Shown: positions 34,356 to 43,240, counted from the first letter of the stretch. The stretch: DNA of 64,000 nucleotides from Bin87 sp965261195 (GCA_965261195.1 OZ253455.1:4154001-4218000); one strand, 5' to 3'. Notes: generated from the sequence alone by a model not told the origin. Made by a program: numbers and translations.

Positions 34356-35753
34356 ATGGCTGACACACCTTTGCATTATCAGGCTATCACCGAGGTAGCC
34401 GGAAAACTCCGGTCGGGGGAGATTTCGCCGGTGGAGTTGACCCGGGCCTTGCTGCACCGGATCGCGGCTCTGGATGGCGAGCTGAAGAGCTACGCGACGG
34501 TCATGGCGGAGCCGGCAATCGCAGCCGCCCGCGTGGCAGAGCAGGAAATTGCCGCTGGTCGGTATCGAGGCCCGCTCCACGGTGTGCCCATCGCCGTCAA
34601 AGACCTTTGCTTCACCCGCGGCGTGGCGACGATGGGCGGGGCGCAGGCGCTGCGCGATTTCGTTCCGGAATTTGACGGCACGGTGGTGCAGAGATTGAAC
34701 GACGCTGGGGCGATCATCCTGGGCAAGCTGAACCTCACCGAAGGCGCGATGGCGGGATACAACCCAGCGTTCGACATCCCGGTGAATCCCTGGGGCGCCG
34801 ACCGTTGGGCCGGCGCGTCTTCCAGCGGTTCGGGCGTGGCCACGGCAGCCGGCTTGTGTTACGGCTCGCTGGGCAGCGACACTGGCGGGTCGATCCGTTT
34901 TCCAGCGGCGGCCTGCGGCACCGTGGGAATCAAACCCACCTGGGGCCGCGTCAGCCGGTATGGGGTGCTGGCGCTGGCCGAGTCTATGGACCACATCGGC
35001 CCGATGACCCGCAGCGCCGCGGACGCCGGAATCATGCTCCAGGCGCTGGCTGGCCACGACGCCAACGACCCCACGTCGCTGCGTTCTCCGGTTCCCGATA
35101 TGCTGGCCGGGCTGGGTCAGGGGGTTGCCGGCATCCGTATTGGTTTGGACGAACGCTACATCGGCGACGGCGTGGACTCAGAGGTAGCCGCCGCGGTGCT
35201 GGCCGGCGCGCAGTTGCTGGAACGCATGGGGGCGCGGCTGGTTCCGGTGCGGATGCCGGAGACCGAGGGTTTCTCGCGCGCGTGGGGCGTACTGTGCTCG
35301 GCAGAAGCGGCCGCTGCCCACCGGGAGACTTTCCCGTCCCGTGCCGATGAATACGGCCCCTGGTTCCGCGGCTGGCTGGAGTTGGGGAACAGGTACACCG
35401 CCGCTGACTACGCCGTTGCCAACCAGGAGCGGCTGGCCGGCAACGGCATCCTGACGGGCGTGTTTGAGGAGATCGACGCGCTGGTTTGCCCGTCCATGAC
35501 TACCGCGCCGGAGCGGGTTACGCCCGCAGAATTGTACGGCCCGATGAGTGAAGAGGAATGGACTTGGGGCCGCTTCACGATCCCATTCGATTTCAACGGA
35601 GCGCCCACGATTTCGCTGCCCGCCGGCCTGAACAGCGAAAGGCTGCCGCTCAGCATCCAGTTTGTGGGCAAGCACCTGGCGGAGCCCCTGCTGGTACAAA
35701 TCGGCGATGCCTACGAGTCGGCTACCCGGCACGACCTTCGGCCTGACGTTTAG
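34356..35753 (+). CDS. Amidase signature family hydrolase
   Basis: A Ser-cisSer-Lys amidase of 465 residues that splits an amide. It shows the catalytic lysine in VPIAVKDLC, the cis-serine and serine nucleophile in GASSSGSGVA and GSDTGGSIRFPAA (about 155-182), and the structural GIKPTWGRVSRYG. The length is typical. It resembles both GatA and broad amidases; with no gatB or gatC nearby, a metabolic amidase is more likely. GGGGG precedes the ATG at 34356; the longer open frame overlaps the upstream gene. Probably co-transcribed with the amidohydrolase. Confidence 0.92.
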   Translation: MADTPLHYQAITEVAGKLRSGEISPVELTRALLHRIAALDGELKSYATVMAEPAIAAARVAEQEIAAGRYRGPLHGVPIAVKDLCFTRGVATMGGAQALRDFVPEFDGTVVQRLNDAGAIILGKLNLTEGAMAGYNPAFDIPVNPWGADRWAGASSSGSGVATAAGLCYGSLGSDTGGSIRFPAAACGTVGIKPTWGRVSRYGVLALAESMDHIGPMTRSAADAGIMLQALAGHDANDPTSLRSPVPDMLAGLGQGVAGIRIGLDERYIGDGVDSEVAAAVLAGAQLLERMGARLVPVRMPETEGFSRAWGVLCSAEAAAAHRETFPSRADEYGPWFRGWLELGNRYTAADYAVANQERLAGNGILTGVFEEIDALVCPSMTTAPERVTPAELYGPMSEEEWTWGRFTIPFDFNGAPTISLPAGLNSERLPLSIQFVGKHLAEPLLVQIGDAYESATRHDLRPDV

Positions 35754-35781
35754 AAACTATCTCAAAATTTCTGTTGCCGTC

Positions 35782-35926
35782 TGTCATTGCGAGGAGCGCC
35801 CGCTCATCCCGAGCTCGTCGAGGGACGTGGCAATCTCGTTGAGGTTGAGTACACGTCGGTGAACAATCATTGCTACGGCTACCATTGCTACGGCAACGAG
35901 ATTGCCACGCTGCGCTCGCAATGACA
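35782..35926. repeat. TGTCATTGCGAG-family inverted-repeat element, expanded copy
   Basis: The outer arms are TGTCATTGCGAGGAGCG and the complement ending CGCTCGCAATGACA. A foreign-looking segment, CCCGAGCTCGTCGAGGGA, lies inside the left arm, and the loop holds a doubled GCTACGGCTACC-type stretch. It fills most of the gap between the amidase and SDR genes. Confidence 0.7.
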
Positions 35927-35994
35927 GATTACAGATTAAAGTGGGTACGCGAGAGCGAATGAGCCGGCTTGCCGGTTTGTAAATCAGACTGTAA

Positions 35995-36942
35995 ATGGGA
36001 AGGATTCTGTTGCGTGTTCTGGTCATCGGAGCCAGCGGTTTTATTGGGCGCCACGTGGTGCGGCGCCTGTCTGATTCGCTGGGCCACGAAGTAGCTGGCA
36101 CCTTCCGGTCTCGCGTCCCCGGCGACGACGGCAATTCCTGGCGCCAGGTCGAGCTAACCGAGACGGCAGCGTTGGAGCAGGTGTTCCAGTCGGCTCAACC
36201 CGACGTGGTGGTACACCTTGCGGCCATGGCCGACGTGGGAACCGCCGAACGAAACCCGGAGCAAGCCACCGCGATTAACGTCGCCGCCACTTCATCCATA
36301 GCCCGGCTTAGCGACCGGCATGGGGCCAGGATGGTTTTCGTTTCCACCGAGTACGTATTCAGCGGCCAGCGCGGTTACTACCGTGAGGATGAAACTCCCG
36401 CGCCCACCACTCATTACGGTCGTACCAAATGGGAGGCCGAACAAGCGGTGGCGAGTCTGGCCTCCCGGTGGAGCATCCTCCGCACCAGCATCGTGTATGG
36501 TTGGCCGGAACCGGGACAGCGAAACTTCGCCCCGTGGCTGCTCGACCGTCTGCGGAGCGGGCAGCCTTATGACGCCCGCACCGATGTATATCGAACGCCG
36601 GTTTACGTGGCACACCTGACGGATGGCATCGCCAAATTGGTGGCAGGCGACTACCCAGGCATCCACCACGTGGCCGGCAGCGACTGGGTGAGTATGTATG
36701 ACTTCGCCACCGCCATCGCCGCAGCCTTCCACCTGGACCGCAACCTCGTGATCCCCATAGATGCTTCCTTCTACATAGCTGCCGCTTCCCACACGCCGCC
36801 AGGTTCGGATCCGCGCGAACACGTAGCAGCAACCCGGAACCTTGACCTCCTCGGGCTGGACGGTACGAAGACGATGCGCCGGCTGGGGCTGAATCATCCG
36901 GGGTTGAGCGAAGGGCTGGCGGCAATGCGTCGGCGGCTCTGA
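35995..36942 (+). CDS. Extended SDR, dTDP-4-dehydrorhamnose reductase (RmlD)-like
   Basis: A 315-residue NAD(P)-binding reductase. It has the Rossmann motif GASGFIGRHV (about 12-21), LAAMADVGTAERNP, the catalytic YGRTKWEAE with Tyr-x3-Lys, and SILRTSIVYGW. The fold matches RmlD and the related MAT2B group, which reduce a nucleotide-linked 4-keto sugar. No other rml genes are near, so the substrate is open. The start may be the ATG at 35995 or the TTG at 36010, which has GGAAGGA 5 bases before it. The gene ends one base before the left 18-bp repeat of the HEPN cassette. Confidence 0.85.
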   Translation: MGRILLRVLVIGASGFIGRHVVRRLSDSLGHEVAGTFRSRVPGDDGNSWRQVELTETAALEQVFQSAQPDVVVHLAAMADVGTAERNPEQATAINVAATSSIARLSDRHGARMVFVSTEYVFSGQRGYYREDETPAPTTHYGRTKWEAEQAVASLASRWSILRTSIVYGWPEPGQRNFAPWLLDRLRSGQPYDARTDVYRTPVYVAHLTDGIAKLVAGDYPGIHHVAGSDWVSMYDFATAIAAAFHLDRNLVIPIDASFYIAAASHTPPGSDPREHVAATRNLDLLGLDGTKTMRRLGLNHPGLSEGLAAMRRRL

Positions 36943-36943
36943 C

Positions 36944-36961
36944 GAGGAGATTTCGCTACTC
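36944..36961. repeat. Left arm of the 18-bp inverted repeat around the HEPN cassette
   Basis: GAGGAGATTTCGCTACTC lies just after the SDR stop codon. Its exact reverse complement is at 38075-38092, on the other side of the two-gene cassette. CTCTGAC occurs next to both arms. Confidence 0.8.
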
Positions 36962-37121
36962 TGACTCCACGATAGCCTGGCCAGAGATTGACCAACGTGC
37001 CGACGCATTTCGTAATTGGCCTAACCACCTAAATCTTTGCCTCAGCTCGTCATTGTCCGGGCCATCTCCCCCTGATAAAATGCGAACTACCTGGTAGGGC
37101 AAGGCTCGGCAAGGCAAGGCA

Positions 37122-37140
37122 GCGGCCCCTAGTGGGCCGC
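37122..37140 (+). promoter_or_regulatory. GC-rich hairpin upstream of the HEPN cassette
   Basis: GCGGCCC pairs with GGGCCGC across a 5-base loop, 42 bases before the first start codon. No T-run follows. It could be an attenuator or an operator. It follows a GGCAAGGC-rich stretch. Confidence 0.4.
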
Positions 37141-37181
37141 TTAACCATTTCAGTAGTGCGCCCCAAAAAACGGGAGACCCC

Positions 37182-37517
37182 ATGACAGCAGCGGAAATAC
37201 TCAGCCCCGAGGCCGAAAAAAGCGTAGCCCAGATCGTCCGTCAGGACCTAGAGCACATAATCACCAATGGCATCTCGATCAACGAAGTCAGGATCACACC
37301 TGGCGAGGACCAAGACGGAGACCCGTACTACCACATCGTGGTCGTATACTCCGGGAACGGCGACCTCCTAAAACCAGCATGGCTGAACGGTTTCAAGAGA
37401 CGGAACCGCGAAATTCTCGCGAAGTGGGGTGTCCGCCTCACGACGGAATCATACGTCGAAGCGACCGAGGACAGCGAGTGGTCAGAGCTGTCAAACGTCG
37501 CGTACTACCAGGGATAG
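37182..37517 (+). CDS. Uncharacterised protein, partner of a HEPN-like protein
   Basis: Not recognised. The 111-residue product looks globular and soluble: an acidic N-terminal helix (SPEAEKSVAQIVRQDLE), strands with DPYYHIVVVYSG, a basic FKRRNREILAKW helix, then SEWSELSNVAYY. No nucleotidyltransferase GSxxxGxxxxxSDxD motif is visible, so it is not a classical MNT antitoxin. It ends 6 bases before the HEPN-like gene, so the two are expressed together. Within the 18-bp inverted repeats. It may be the antitoxin or a helper of the pair. Confidence 0.7.
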   Translation: MTAAEILSPEAEKSVAQIVRQDLEHIITNGISINEVRITPGEDQDGDPYYHIVVVYSGNGDLLKPAWLNGFKRRNREILAKWGVRLTTESYVEATEDSEWSELSNVAYYQG

Positions 37518-37523
37518 CGACGA

Positions 37524-38051
37524 ATGAACTGGGAGCAGCTGCTCGAACTGGCCGAGATGCTGGCCCGGGTACCGCTAGGCGGTGAGACCAGAGGCCGGCC
37601 ACAACAGACCCACCTCAGAAAAGCGAACAGCGCCGCCTACTACGCCATGTTCCATGCACTGGCCAACAGCAATGCGGACATCCTGATCGGATCAGCAGCA
37701 GCCATTCGCAGAAGCGAAGAATGGATCGTTACCCAACGGGCGCTCAACCACGGGACAGCCAAGAAGCAGCTGCTCAACGCGAGCCGGATGGCAACCTTCC
37801 ACGCCGACCTACGGGACTTCGCCGAAACCTTCATCGCGCTACAGGTCCAGCGCCACGAAGCCGACTACAACCCCTACCCTGCCACGCCATTGACCAGAAC
37901 GCAGACCATGCGGAACATCCAGCGCGCCCGCGACGCCACCCAAGCGTTCCTGGCAGGCCGCCCCAAGAACGCAGACGGTTCGCCACGCACCTACTGTTCA
38001 CGCAGAGAAGCTGATCAGCCGAGTCAATATCCTCAACCCGATCCAATCTAA
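37524..38051 (+). CDS. HEPN-like (UPF0332-type) protein
   Basis: A 175-residue helical protein. The sequence ANSAAYYAMFHALANS followed later by RHEADYNP matches the HEPN/UPF0332 pattern (AYYAMFHA then R-x-x-ADY). HEPN proteins are often ribonuclease toxins or their regulators, although the RxxxxH motif is not evident here. The last 30 residues are hydrophilic and look like an added tail. Paired with the uncharacterised gene 6 bases upstream and bracketed by inverted repeats, it fits a toxin-antitoxin-like module. Confidence 0.7.
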   Translation: MNWEQLLELAEMLARVPLGGETRGRPQQTHLRKANSAAYYAMFHALANSNADILIGSAAAIRRSEEWIVTQRALNHGTAKKQLLNASRMATFHADLRDFAETFIALQVQRHEADYNPYPATPLTRTQTMRNIQRARDATQAFLAGRPKNADGSPRTYCSRREADQPSQYPQPDPI

Positions 38052-38074
38052 TCAGACCGACCCGCCGGCAATCG

Positions 38075-38092
38075 GAGTAGCGAAATCTCCTC
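38075..38092. repeat. Right arm of the 18-bp inverted repeat around the HEPN cassette
   Basis: GAGTAGCGAAATCTCCTC is the exact reverse complement of 36944-36961, 24 bases after the HEPN-like stop codon. A weaker related run continues to about 38107. Confidence 0.8.
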
Positions 38093-38176
38093 GCTCTGAC
38101 GGTCGGAGATCAGCAGCGACTGCGTTTCGTGGTAACATCCGCAATTAATACACGTTTATGCCGCAGGAACACACTG

Positions 38177-39328
38177 ATGAACCCGGTTTACCTGGATTAC
38201 AACGCCACCACTCCAATCGATCCTCGGGTAGCCGAGGCGATGCTGCCCTACATTTACGAACACTTTGGCAACCCTTCCAGCGGCCACCTCTTCGGACGCA
38301 ACGCCAATGACGGTGTCAACGCAGCACGCGGGCAGGTGGCCGAAATGCTCCAATGCCATCGCGACGAACTCATTTTCACCAGCGGCGGCACCGAGTCCAA
38401 CAACTACGCCATCAAGGGCGCCCTCGCCGCCAACCGGAGCCGGGGCAACCACATGATTACCTCAGCGGTGGAGCATCCGGCCGTCATTGAAGTGTGCCAG
38501 TTTCTGGAGGCCCAGGGCTACCGGGTTACCTATCTGCCCGTGGACGAATACGGCATGGTTGACCCCGGGCAAGTGGCCGAGGCTATCACCCCGCAGACCA
38601 CGCTCATCAGCATTATGCACGCCAACAACGAGGTGGGCACCGTAGAACCAATCGAAGCAATCTCTGAGATCGCCCACCGGCACGGCGCGTTGCTGCACGC
38701 CGATTGCGCTCAATCCGTCGGCAAGATTCCGGTGCGGGTGGATGAACTGGGAGTGGACCTGCTGTCCATCGCCGGGCACAAACTCTACGCTCCGAAGGGG
38801 ATTGGCGCGCTGTACGTCCGCCGGGGTGTGGCGTTGGAGAAGCAGATGCACGGAGCCGGCCACGAAGGGGATTGGCGGGCCGGCACCGAGAATGTCATAC
38901 ACATGGCCGCGCTGGGTCAGGCCTGCGAGTTGATTCGCCATAACCTGCCCGACTACCAGCGACACATGGCGGAGCTGCGCGACCGTCTGGAAGCCGGCTT
39001 GAAAGGCGCTTTCGGCGAGATTCGGATCAACGGGCACCTCAGCCAACGCCTGCCCAATACCTCCAGCGTCAGCTTCCATCGGGTGGAAGCCAATACCGTT
39101 CTGGACGAAATGGTAAACCTCGCTGCCTCAGCCGGGGCAGCCTGCCACAGCGATCGGGTAGAGGTGTCCAGCGTCCTCGAGGCAATGGGCGTCCCGCTGG
39201 AATACGCCATGGGAACCCTCCGGTTCTCGGTCGGCAGATACACCACCCCCGAGGAAATCGACCGCGCCGTGGCCGAGGTTGCCAGAGTCGTGAGTCCCCA
39301 TCTGAAGGCCGCCGCGTCGGTCGGGTAA
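38177..39328 (+). CDS. Cysteine desulfurase, NifS/IscS family
   Basis: A PLP enzyme that takes sulfur from cysteine for Fe-S clusters and thio-cofactors. The 383-residue product has YLDYNATTPIDP at the start, TSGGTESNN, HADCAQSVGK, and SIAGHKLYAPKGIGALY with the PLP lysine (about residue 205). The catalytic cysteine loop reads SAGAACHSDRVEVSSVL, a group I type loop. No iscU or other suf/isc gene is adjacent. AGGAA precedes the ATG at 38177. It could also serve the sulfur needs of LarE or tRNA thiolation, but that is inference. Confidence 0.93.
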   Translation: MNPVYLDYNATTPIDPRVAEAMLPYIYEHFGNPSSGHLFGRNANDGVNAARGQVAEMLQCHRDELIFTSGGTESNNYAIKGALAANRSRGNHMITSAVEHPAVIEVCQFLEAQGYRVTYLPVDEYGMVDPGQVAEAITPQTTLISIMHANNEVGTVEPIEAISEIAHRHGALLHADCAQSVGKIPVRVDELGVDLLSIAGHKLYAPKGIGALYVRRGVALEKQMHGAGHEGDWRAGTENVIHMAALGQACELIRHNLPDYQRHMAELRDRLEAGLKGAFGEIRINGHLSQRLPNTSSVSFHRVEANTVLDEMVNLAASAGAACHSDRVEVSSVLEAMGVPLEYAMGTLRFSVGRYTTPEEIDRAVAEVARVVSPHLKAAASVG

Positions 39329-39500
39329 GCCTCGGTCGGGTAGGGGATGCGGACACCCCAGCATTACACCCGGATTGCCCACATGGTAATATCCCATTCA
39401 GATTGCGGAACGTCGGTTATGCGACTGCATTGCGCCGCGTCGTTTCGCAACCCCGCCGTCACCGGATTGACTGAAACTGAATCGCAAAAGGAGCTGGACA

Positions 39501-40496
39501 ATGGCAGAGCTAGTATTGGGTTTGGCATCTTCGCATAGCCCTCAACTCAGCACCCCGGCGGACGGATGGGCCAGCCGCGGCGAGCGCGACAAGGGCCACG
39601 TTGAGTTAATCGGTACCGACGGCATCACCTCCAACTACGAAGGTCTGTTGGCGCGGATCGACACGGAGCGCATCGCCAAAGAGCTAACCCAGGCCAAGTT
39701 TGAGCAACGGCACCAGCAAAACCAGCAGGCCATCGCCCACCTTTCCCGCAAACTGTACGACGCCAGGCTGGATGTGCTGGTGATGGTAGGGGACGACCAG
39801 CACGAGTACCTGCTGGACGATAATATGCCCGCCTTCTGCGTTTATTGGGGCGATGAGGTGAAGATTTCCGGCCACGAGGCCGGCCCGTCAACCGTCAACC
39901 AGCCGCTGATCGGCTATAGCGCGGATGACCGGATCGCGCCCACTGACTCGGTGCTGGCCAGGCACGTCATCGATAGCCTGATGGACGATGAGTTCGATGT
40001 GGGGGTGTCCAATTTCCTGGATCCAAGCAAGGGTGGACGGGCCAAGGGCGGCATCGGCCACGCCTTCGGGTACGTCTATAGCCGGCTGATGACCGAGGCC
40101 ACCATCCCCACTGTGCCCGTCATGCTCAACACCTACTATCCGCCCAACCAGCCTACGCCGAAACGGTGTTACAACCTGGGGCAGGCCCTGAAGTCGGCCA
40201 TCGAATCCTGGCCAAGAGACATCCGGGTAGGCATACTGGCCTCCGGAGGCCTGAGCCACTTCGTAGTTGACGAAGAGCTGGACCACCAGGCGTTGCAAGG
40301 CATGAAAGCAAAGAGCGTCGAACAGCTGTCCGCGCTGCCACGGGAAAAGATTAACTCCGGCAGCTCCGAAATACGCAACTGGATTGTGGTAACCGGCGCC
40401 ACCGAGCATCTGGATATGGACATCGTGGACTACGTGCCCTGCTACCGCTCACCGGCCGGCACCGGCTGCGCCATGGGGTTCGCCACTTGGGAGTAG
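39501..40496 (+). CDS. Class III extradiol ring-cleavage dioxygenase (LigB-like)
   Basis: A 331-residue protein of the LigB family, which opens catechol-type rings next to the hydroxyls using Fe(II). It has ASSHSPQL near the N-terminus with a metal histidine, VMVGDDQHEYLLDDNMP (about 94-110), GGIGHAFGYVY and ASGGLSHFVVDEELD with the catalytic histidine. AAGGAG with good spacing precedes the ATG. It lies beside an HpaB-type hydroxylase that is convergent, which supports aromatic degradation. Close relatives act on gallate or protocatechuate; the substrate is not certain. Confidence 0.87.
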   Translation: MAELVLGLASSHSPQLSTPADGWASRGERDKGHVELIGTDGITSNYEGLLARIDTERIAKELTQAKFEQRHQQNQQAIAHLSRKLYDARLDVLVMVGDDQHEYLLDDNMPAFCVYWGDEVKISGHEAGPSTVNQPLIGYSADDRIAPTDSVLARHVIDSLMDDEFDVGVSNFLDPSKGGRAKGGIGHAFGYVYSRLMTEATIPTVPVMLNTYYPPNQPTPKRCYNLGQALKSAIESWPRDIRVGILASGGLSHFVVDEELDHQALQGMKAKSVEQLSALPREKINSGSSEIRNWIVVTGATEHLDMDIVDYVPCYRSPAGTGCAMGFATWE

Positions 40497-40515
40497 CTCA
40501 CGCCCGTGCCCACTT

Positions 40516-40545
40516 TGTCATTGCGAGCGCAGCGCGGCAATCTCG
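40516..40545. repeat. TGTCATTGCGAG-family half element
   Basis: A half copy TGTCATTGCGAGCGCAGCG continuing through GCGGCAATCTCG, joined directly to a CCCTCACCCC-family hairpin. Confidence 0.6.
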
Positions 40546-40547
40546 CT

Positions 40548-40584
40548 CCCTCTCCCTTGATGGGAGAGGGTTGGGGTGAGGGTG
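40548..40584. repeat. CCCTCACCCC-family hairpin repeat
   Basis: CCCTCTCCC pairs with GGGAGAGGG and is followed by TTGGGGTGAGGG. It lies between the convergent LigB-like and HpaB-like genes, and is the reverse orientation of the copy at 13611. Confidence 0.7.
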
Positions 40585-40658
40585 AAAATCCACGCCATCT
40601 ACTCTCCGCTCATGGGGAGCCTGCCGAACCTTCCACCTCCTCCCAACGACCAAGCAGC

Positions 40659-42146
40659 CTAAGACCGCAGCGGCTGGGAAATCAACGCCTTGATACGCTC
40701 AGTGATATCCGTCTGGTCGTAGGTGCGCAGGAGATTAATCCGGTTGCGGTTGGGATCGCCGCCGTGCCAGTACTCGTAAATCTCCTGCCGCATCCCAAAG
40801 GATGACACGGCCAGGTCGTGGGCCAGGCGAAAGAGGCGAGACTTGTACTCCACGTCCACGCCTCTGCCCGGCATATATCGATCCAGGTAGGGGCGAAACT
40901 CCGGGTTGGCCAGGTCGCCTTCGCTGGGCTGCATAATCAGCCCGGAGCCGGAAACCTCCCGCAGCAGATCCACCATGCGGGCCGATGTTTGCGCGAAGTA
41001 GATGTTCATGCCGGACATCGACCCCAGGGACATCAGGCCATTGTCAGCCGGGTAGGCGTTGTGCTCCACGCCGTCCATGGCGTGCGCCCACATCTCCGTG
41101 TAGGTCGCCATTTCGCCTAGCTTTGCCGCCACCTCCCGGTACTCAATCACCCCGATGGCTTCGGCGATGAGCGTGGCAACGGCGGTCATCAGCTTCATAC
41201 GCTGGTGGATGCGGCACAGGTTGCTCCAGCCGCGGAAGTTGGCTTCGGAACCCAGGCGTTGCAGCAGCGGCGCCGAGTCGTAGAGCATGAAAATGCGATC
41301 CCAGGGCACCAGAACGTGGTCGAAGAAAAGCATCGCATCCTGTTCGTCGTACACTGCCGCCAGTGGGTGCCCGTAGCTGCCGGCCCACTGCGATAACGGC
41401 TCTCGGCATAGAATCTTCAACCCCGGCGTATTCGTAGGAATGGAAAATGCCAGGATGAACCTGGGGTCGGCGCGCCGCACGAAGGTTGCCGATAGCGACA
41501 CGTAAGTCTCGTTGCTGATGGGCGCGGCGGTGGCCAGTTGCTTGGCCCCGTGAACGATAACCCCGTCGGCGGTTTCCTCCACCACGTGCAGCGCCACCTC
41601 CGTCTCCTCACCCGCCCGGTTTTCGTTCTGGGGTTGTTGGCTGCGGTCGACCTGCGGATCACCCAGCGCGTGGGTCAGGAACAGATCGTGCTCCGCGCAG
41701 TACCGGAAGTAATTGGTGATGTTCTCGCCGAAGTCGCAATGCGGGTTTTTCACCTGCCCCAGCGCGTCTCGGATGGCGTAGAGCCCGAGGATGTGCGGCG
41801 CCAGGATGTCCGGGCTGCGCCCCAATTGACCCCAGGACTCTTCATTCCAGATTTCGCTGTTGCGCCGTTGCCGCTTGAGGTCATCCCGGGTGCGGGGCAG
41901 GAGCCACGACACGCTGCAACGGTTTCCGGTATCCGGGGAAACGAAGGTCATCTCATCTCGGCATTCATCCGAGTGTTGCAGGTCGTAGATGCGGGCCAGC
42001 TCGTGGACCATCCCGGTCATGGCCGGGTGACCGGCAACGTCGGCAACTTTAGCGCCGTCCAGCCACACCTCCCGGTTATCCTTGAGGCTTGCGATATAAC
42101 GGGCGCCTGTCATGGCGCCGGGGGCGGTTTCAACCTGTAGTGCCAT
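40659..42146 (-). CDS. 4-hydroxyphenylacetate 3-hydroxylase (HpaB)-family flavin monooxygenase
   Basis: A 495-residue FADH2-dependent hydroxylase of the HpaB family, which adds an ortho hydroxyl to a phenol. It has MTGARYIASLKDNREVWLDG at the N-terminus, HCDFGENITNYFRYCAEHDL, the central ERIF-like PWDRIFMLYD and the C-terminal DLAVSSFGMRQEIYEYWHGG. The ATG at 42146 is preceded by GAGGA. The start lies only 16 bases from the end of an IS5-type element, which has cut the gene off from its former upstream neighbours. With the LigB-like enzyme it fits hydroxylation and ring cleavage. Confidence 0.92.
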   Translation of the reverse strand: MALQVETAPGAMTGARYIASLKDNREVWLDGAKVADVAGHPAMTGMVHELARIYDLQHSDECRDEMTFVSPDTGNRCSVSWLLPRTRDDLKRQRRNSEIWNEESWGQLGRSPDILAPHILGLYAIRDALGQVKNPHCDFGENITNYFRYCAEHDLFLTHALGDPQVDRSQQPQNENRAGEETEVALHVVEETADGVIVHGAKQLATAAPISNETYVSLSATFVRRADPRFILAFSIPTNTPGLKILCREPLSQWAGSYGHPLAAVYDEQDAMLFFDHVLVPWDRIFMLYDSAPLLQRLGSEANFRGWSNLCRIHQRMKLMTAVATLIAEAIGVIEYREVAAKLGEMATYTEMWAHAMDGVEHNAYPADNGLMSLGSMSGMNIYFAQTSARMVDLLREVSGSGLIMQPSEGDLANPEFRPYLDRYMPGRGVDVEYKSRLFRLAHDLAVSSFGMRQEIYEYWHGGDPNRNRINLLRTYDQTDITERIKALISQPLRS

Positions 42147-42162
42147 TACGTCCTCGCTGCTA

Positions 42163-42969
42163 GGGCGTGTTGACATTTGATTATAATGGCTGTATGTCAA
42201 ACATCAGATTATCACCAGAACAGTGGGCTAGGGTTCTCGATTTCTTGCGTGGCTGCACCGGCCTGTACGTTGGCCAGGAAGCGGATTGCCGGCGTTTTGT
42301 CGAGGCCGTCTTATGGATTAACCGCTCTGGGGCCCAATGGCGACTGCTGCCAGCCGAATACGGGAACTGGAACAGCGTCTACAAACGATTCGCCCGTTGG
42401 ACTGACCAAGGCGTCTGGGCACAAATGCATCAACATTGCTGCGACGACGCGGATCTGGAATACCTGATCATTGACAGCACGGTGGTCCGGGCGCACCCTT
42501 GCGCGGCGGGAGCTCCCCCAAAAAGGGTGGCCAGGCGGCCCAGGCCCTGGGCCGGAGCCGAGGCGGGTTCAGCACCAAGATTCACGTGAGCGTGGACGGC
42601 TTGGGCAACCCCCTGCGATTCATACTGACCGGAGGGCAACAGCACGACATCACCCAGGCGGAGGAGTTGATCGCCGGTTATGCTGGCGAGCACGTACTGG
42701 CCGACAAAGGGTACGATGCCCAGGAGTTTCGCCAGCACATCCTGGAACTGGGTATGATGCCGGTCATTCCGCCCCGCTCGAACCGCAAGGCACCCGCCGA
42801 CTATGACCGGCATCTGTACCGGGAGCGTCATCTGGTGGAATGCTTCATCAACAAGATCAAGCACTATCGCCGGATCTTCTCCCGGTTTGAGAAGCTGGAC
42901 ACCAGATACCTGGGCTTCCTGCATTTCACCGCCGCTCTCATCTGGCTACGGTGAAATGTCAACAGAACC
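42163..42969 (+). mobile_element. IS5-family (IS427-like) insertion sequence, apparently intact
   Basis: An 807-bp element with inverted ends GGGCGTGTTGACATTT and (complement of the right end) GGTTCTGTTGACATTT, flanked by a TA duplication (42161-42162 and 42970-42971). The size, the ends and the frameshifted transposase are typical of the group. It lies between the DUF4160 gene and the HpaB-like gene, both of which run the other way. Removing it places the DUF4160 stop 13 bases before the HpaB start, so the insertion split an operon. Confidence 0.9.
42194..42954 (+). CDS. IS5-family transposase made by -1 ribosomal frameshifting
   Basis: Two overlapping frames make one DDE transposase. The first (from the ATG at 42194) has the DUF4096 N-terminal domain SPEQWARVLDFL, NGSGAQWRLLP-type WINRSGAQWRLLP, and the first catalytic Asp in YLIIDSTVVRAH. 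The second frame holds VLADKGYDAQEFR with the second Asp and RERHLVECFINKIKHYRR with the Glu. The frames meet at the slippery heptamer C-CCA-AAA (42517-42523), where a -1 shift links them; without it the first frame ends at 42589. About 253 residues when fused. No other inactivating change is seen. Confidence 0.9.
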
Positions 42970-43226
42970 TAGACAATTTTGCCCGTATTCTCGCCGCGCT
43001 GCGCCCGGCTCCAGGCGTTGAACAAATCGTCCCGATGGCCGTTAATCCATAACTGTACCAGACGCCGTTGTCGTCCGGGCAGTTCGCCGGCAATGTAGCT
43101 GGCGTCGCCGATAGCTACCTTCGCCCAGAGGCCGCCATATCTGACGTGGATGTGCGGAGCCCCATGTTCATTGCTATAGATGTAGAACCGCAGGCTGCCG
43201 CCGTCGATCCGGCATACTTCGGGCAT
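42969..43226 (-). CDS. DUF4160 domain protein
   Basis: An 85-residue protein with the DUF4160 signature: GGSLRFYIYSNEH followed by GAPHIHVRYG, then the basic QRRLVQLWINGHRDDL. These small proteins are often found beside DUF2442 proteins in pairs resembling toxin-antitoxin modules. The ATG at 43226 follows the DUF2442 fusion gene by 14 bases. Its TAG stop overlaps the TA target duplication of the IS element; the stop would be the same without the element. Biochemical role unknown. Confidence 0.82.
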   Translation of the reverse strand: MPEVCRIDGGSLRFYIYSNEHGAPHIHVRYGGLWAKVAIGDASYIAGELPGRQRRLVQLWINGHRDDLFNAWSRAQRGENTGKIV

Positions 43227-43240
43227 CTCCGGCCGGCCGG

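Noticed and set aside
37182..37517. MNT-type nucleotidyltransferase antitoxin beside the HEPN-like gene
   Set aside because: No GS-x-x-x-G and D-x-D motif is visible, so the classical MNT assignment is not supported; listed as uncharacterised.
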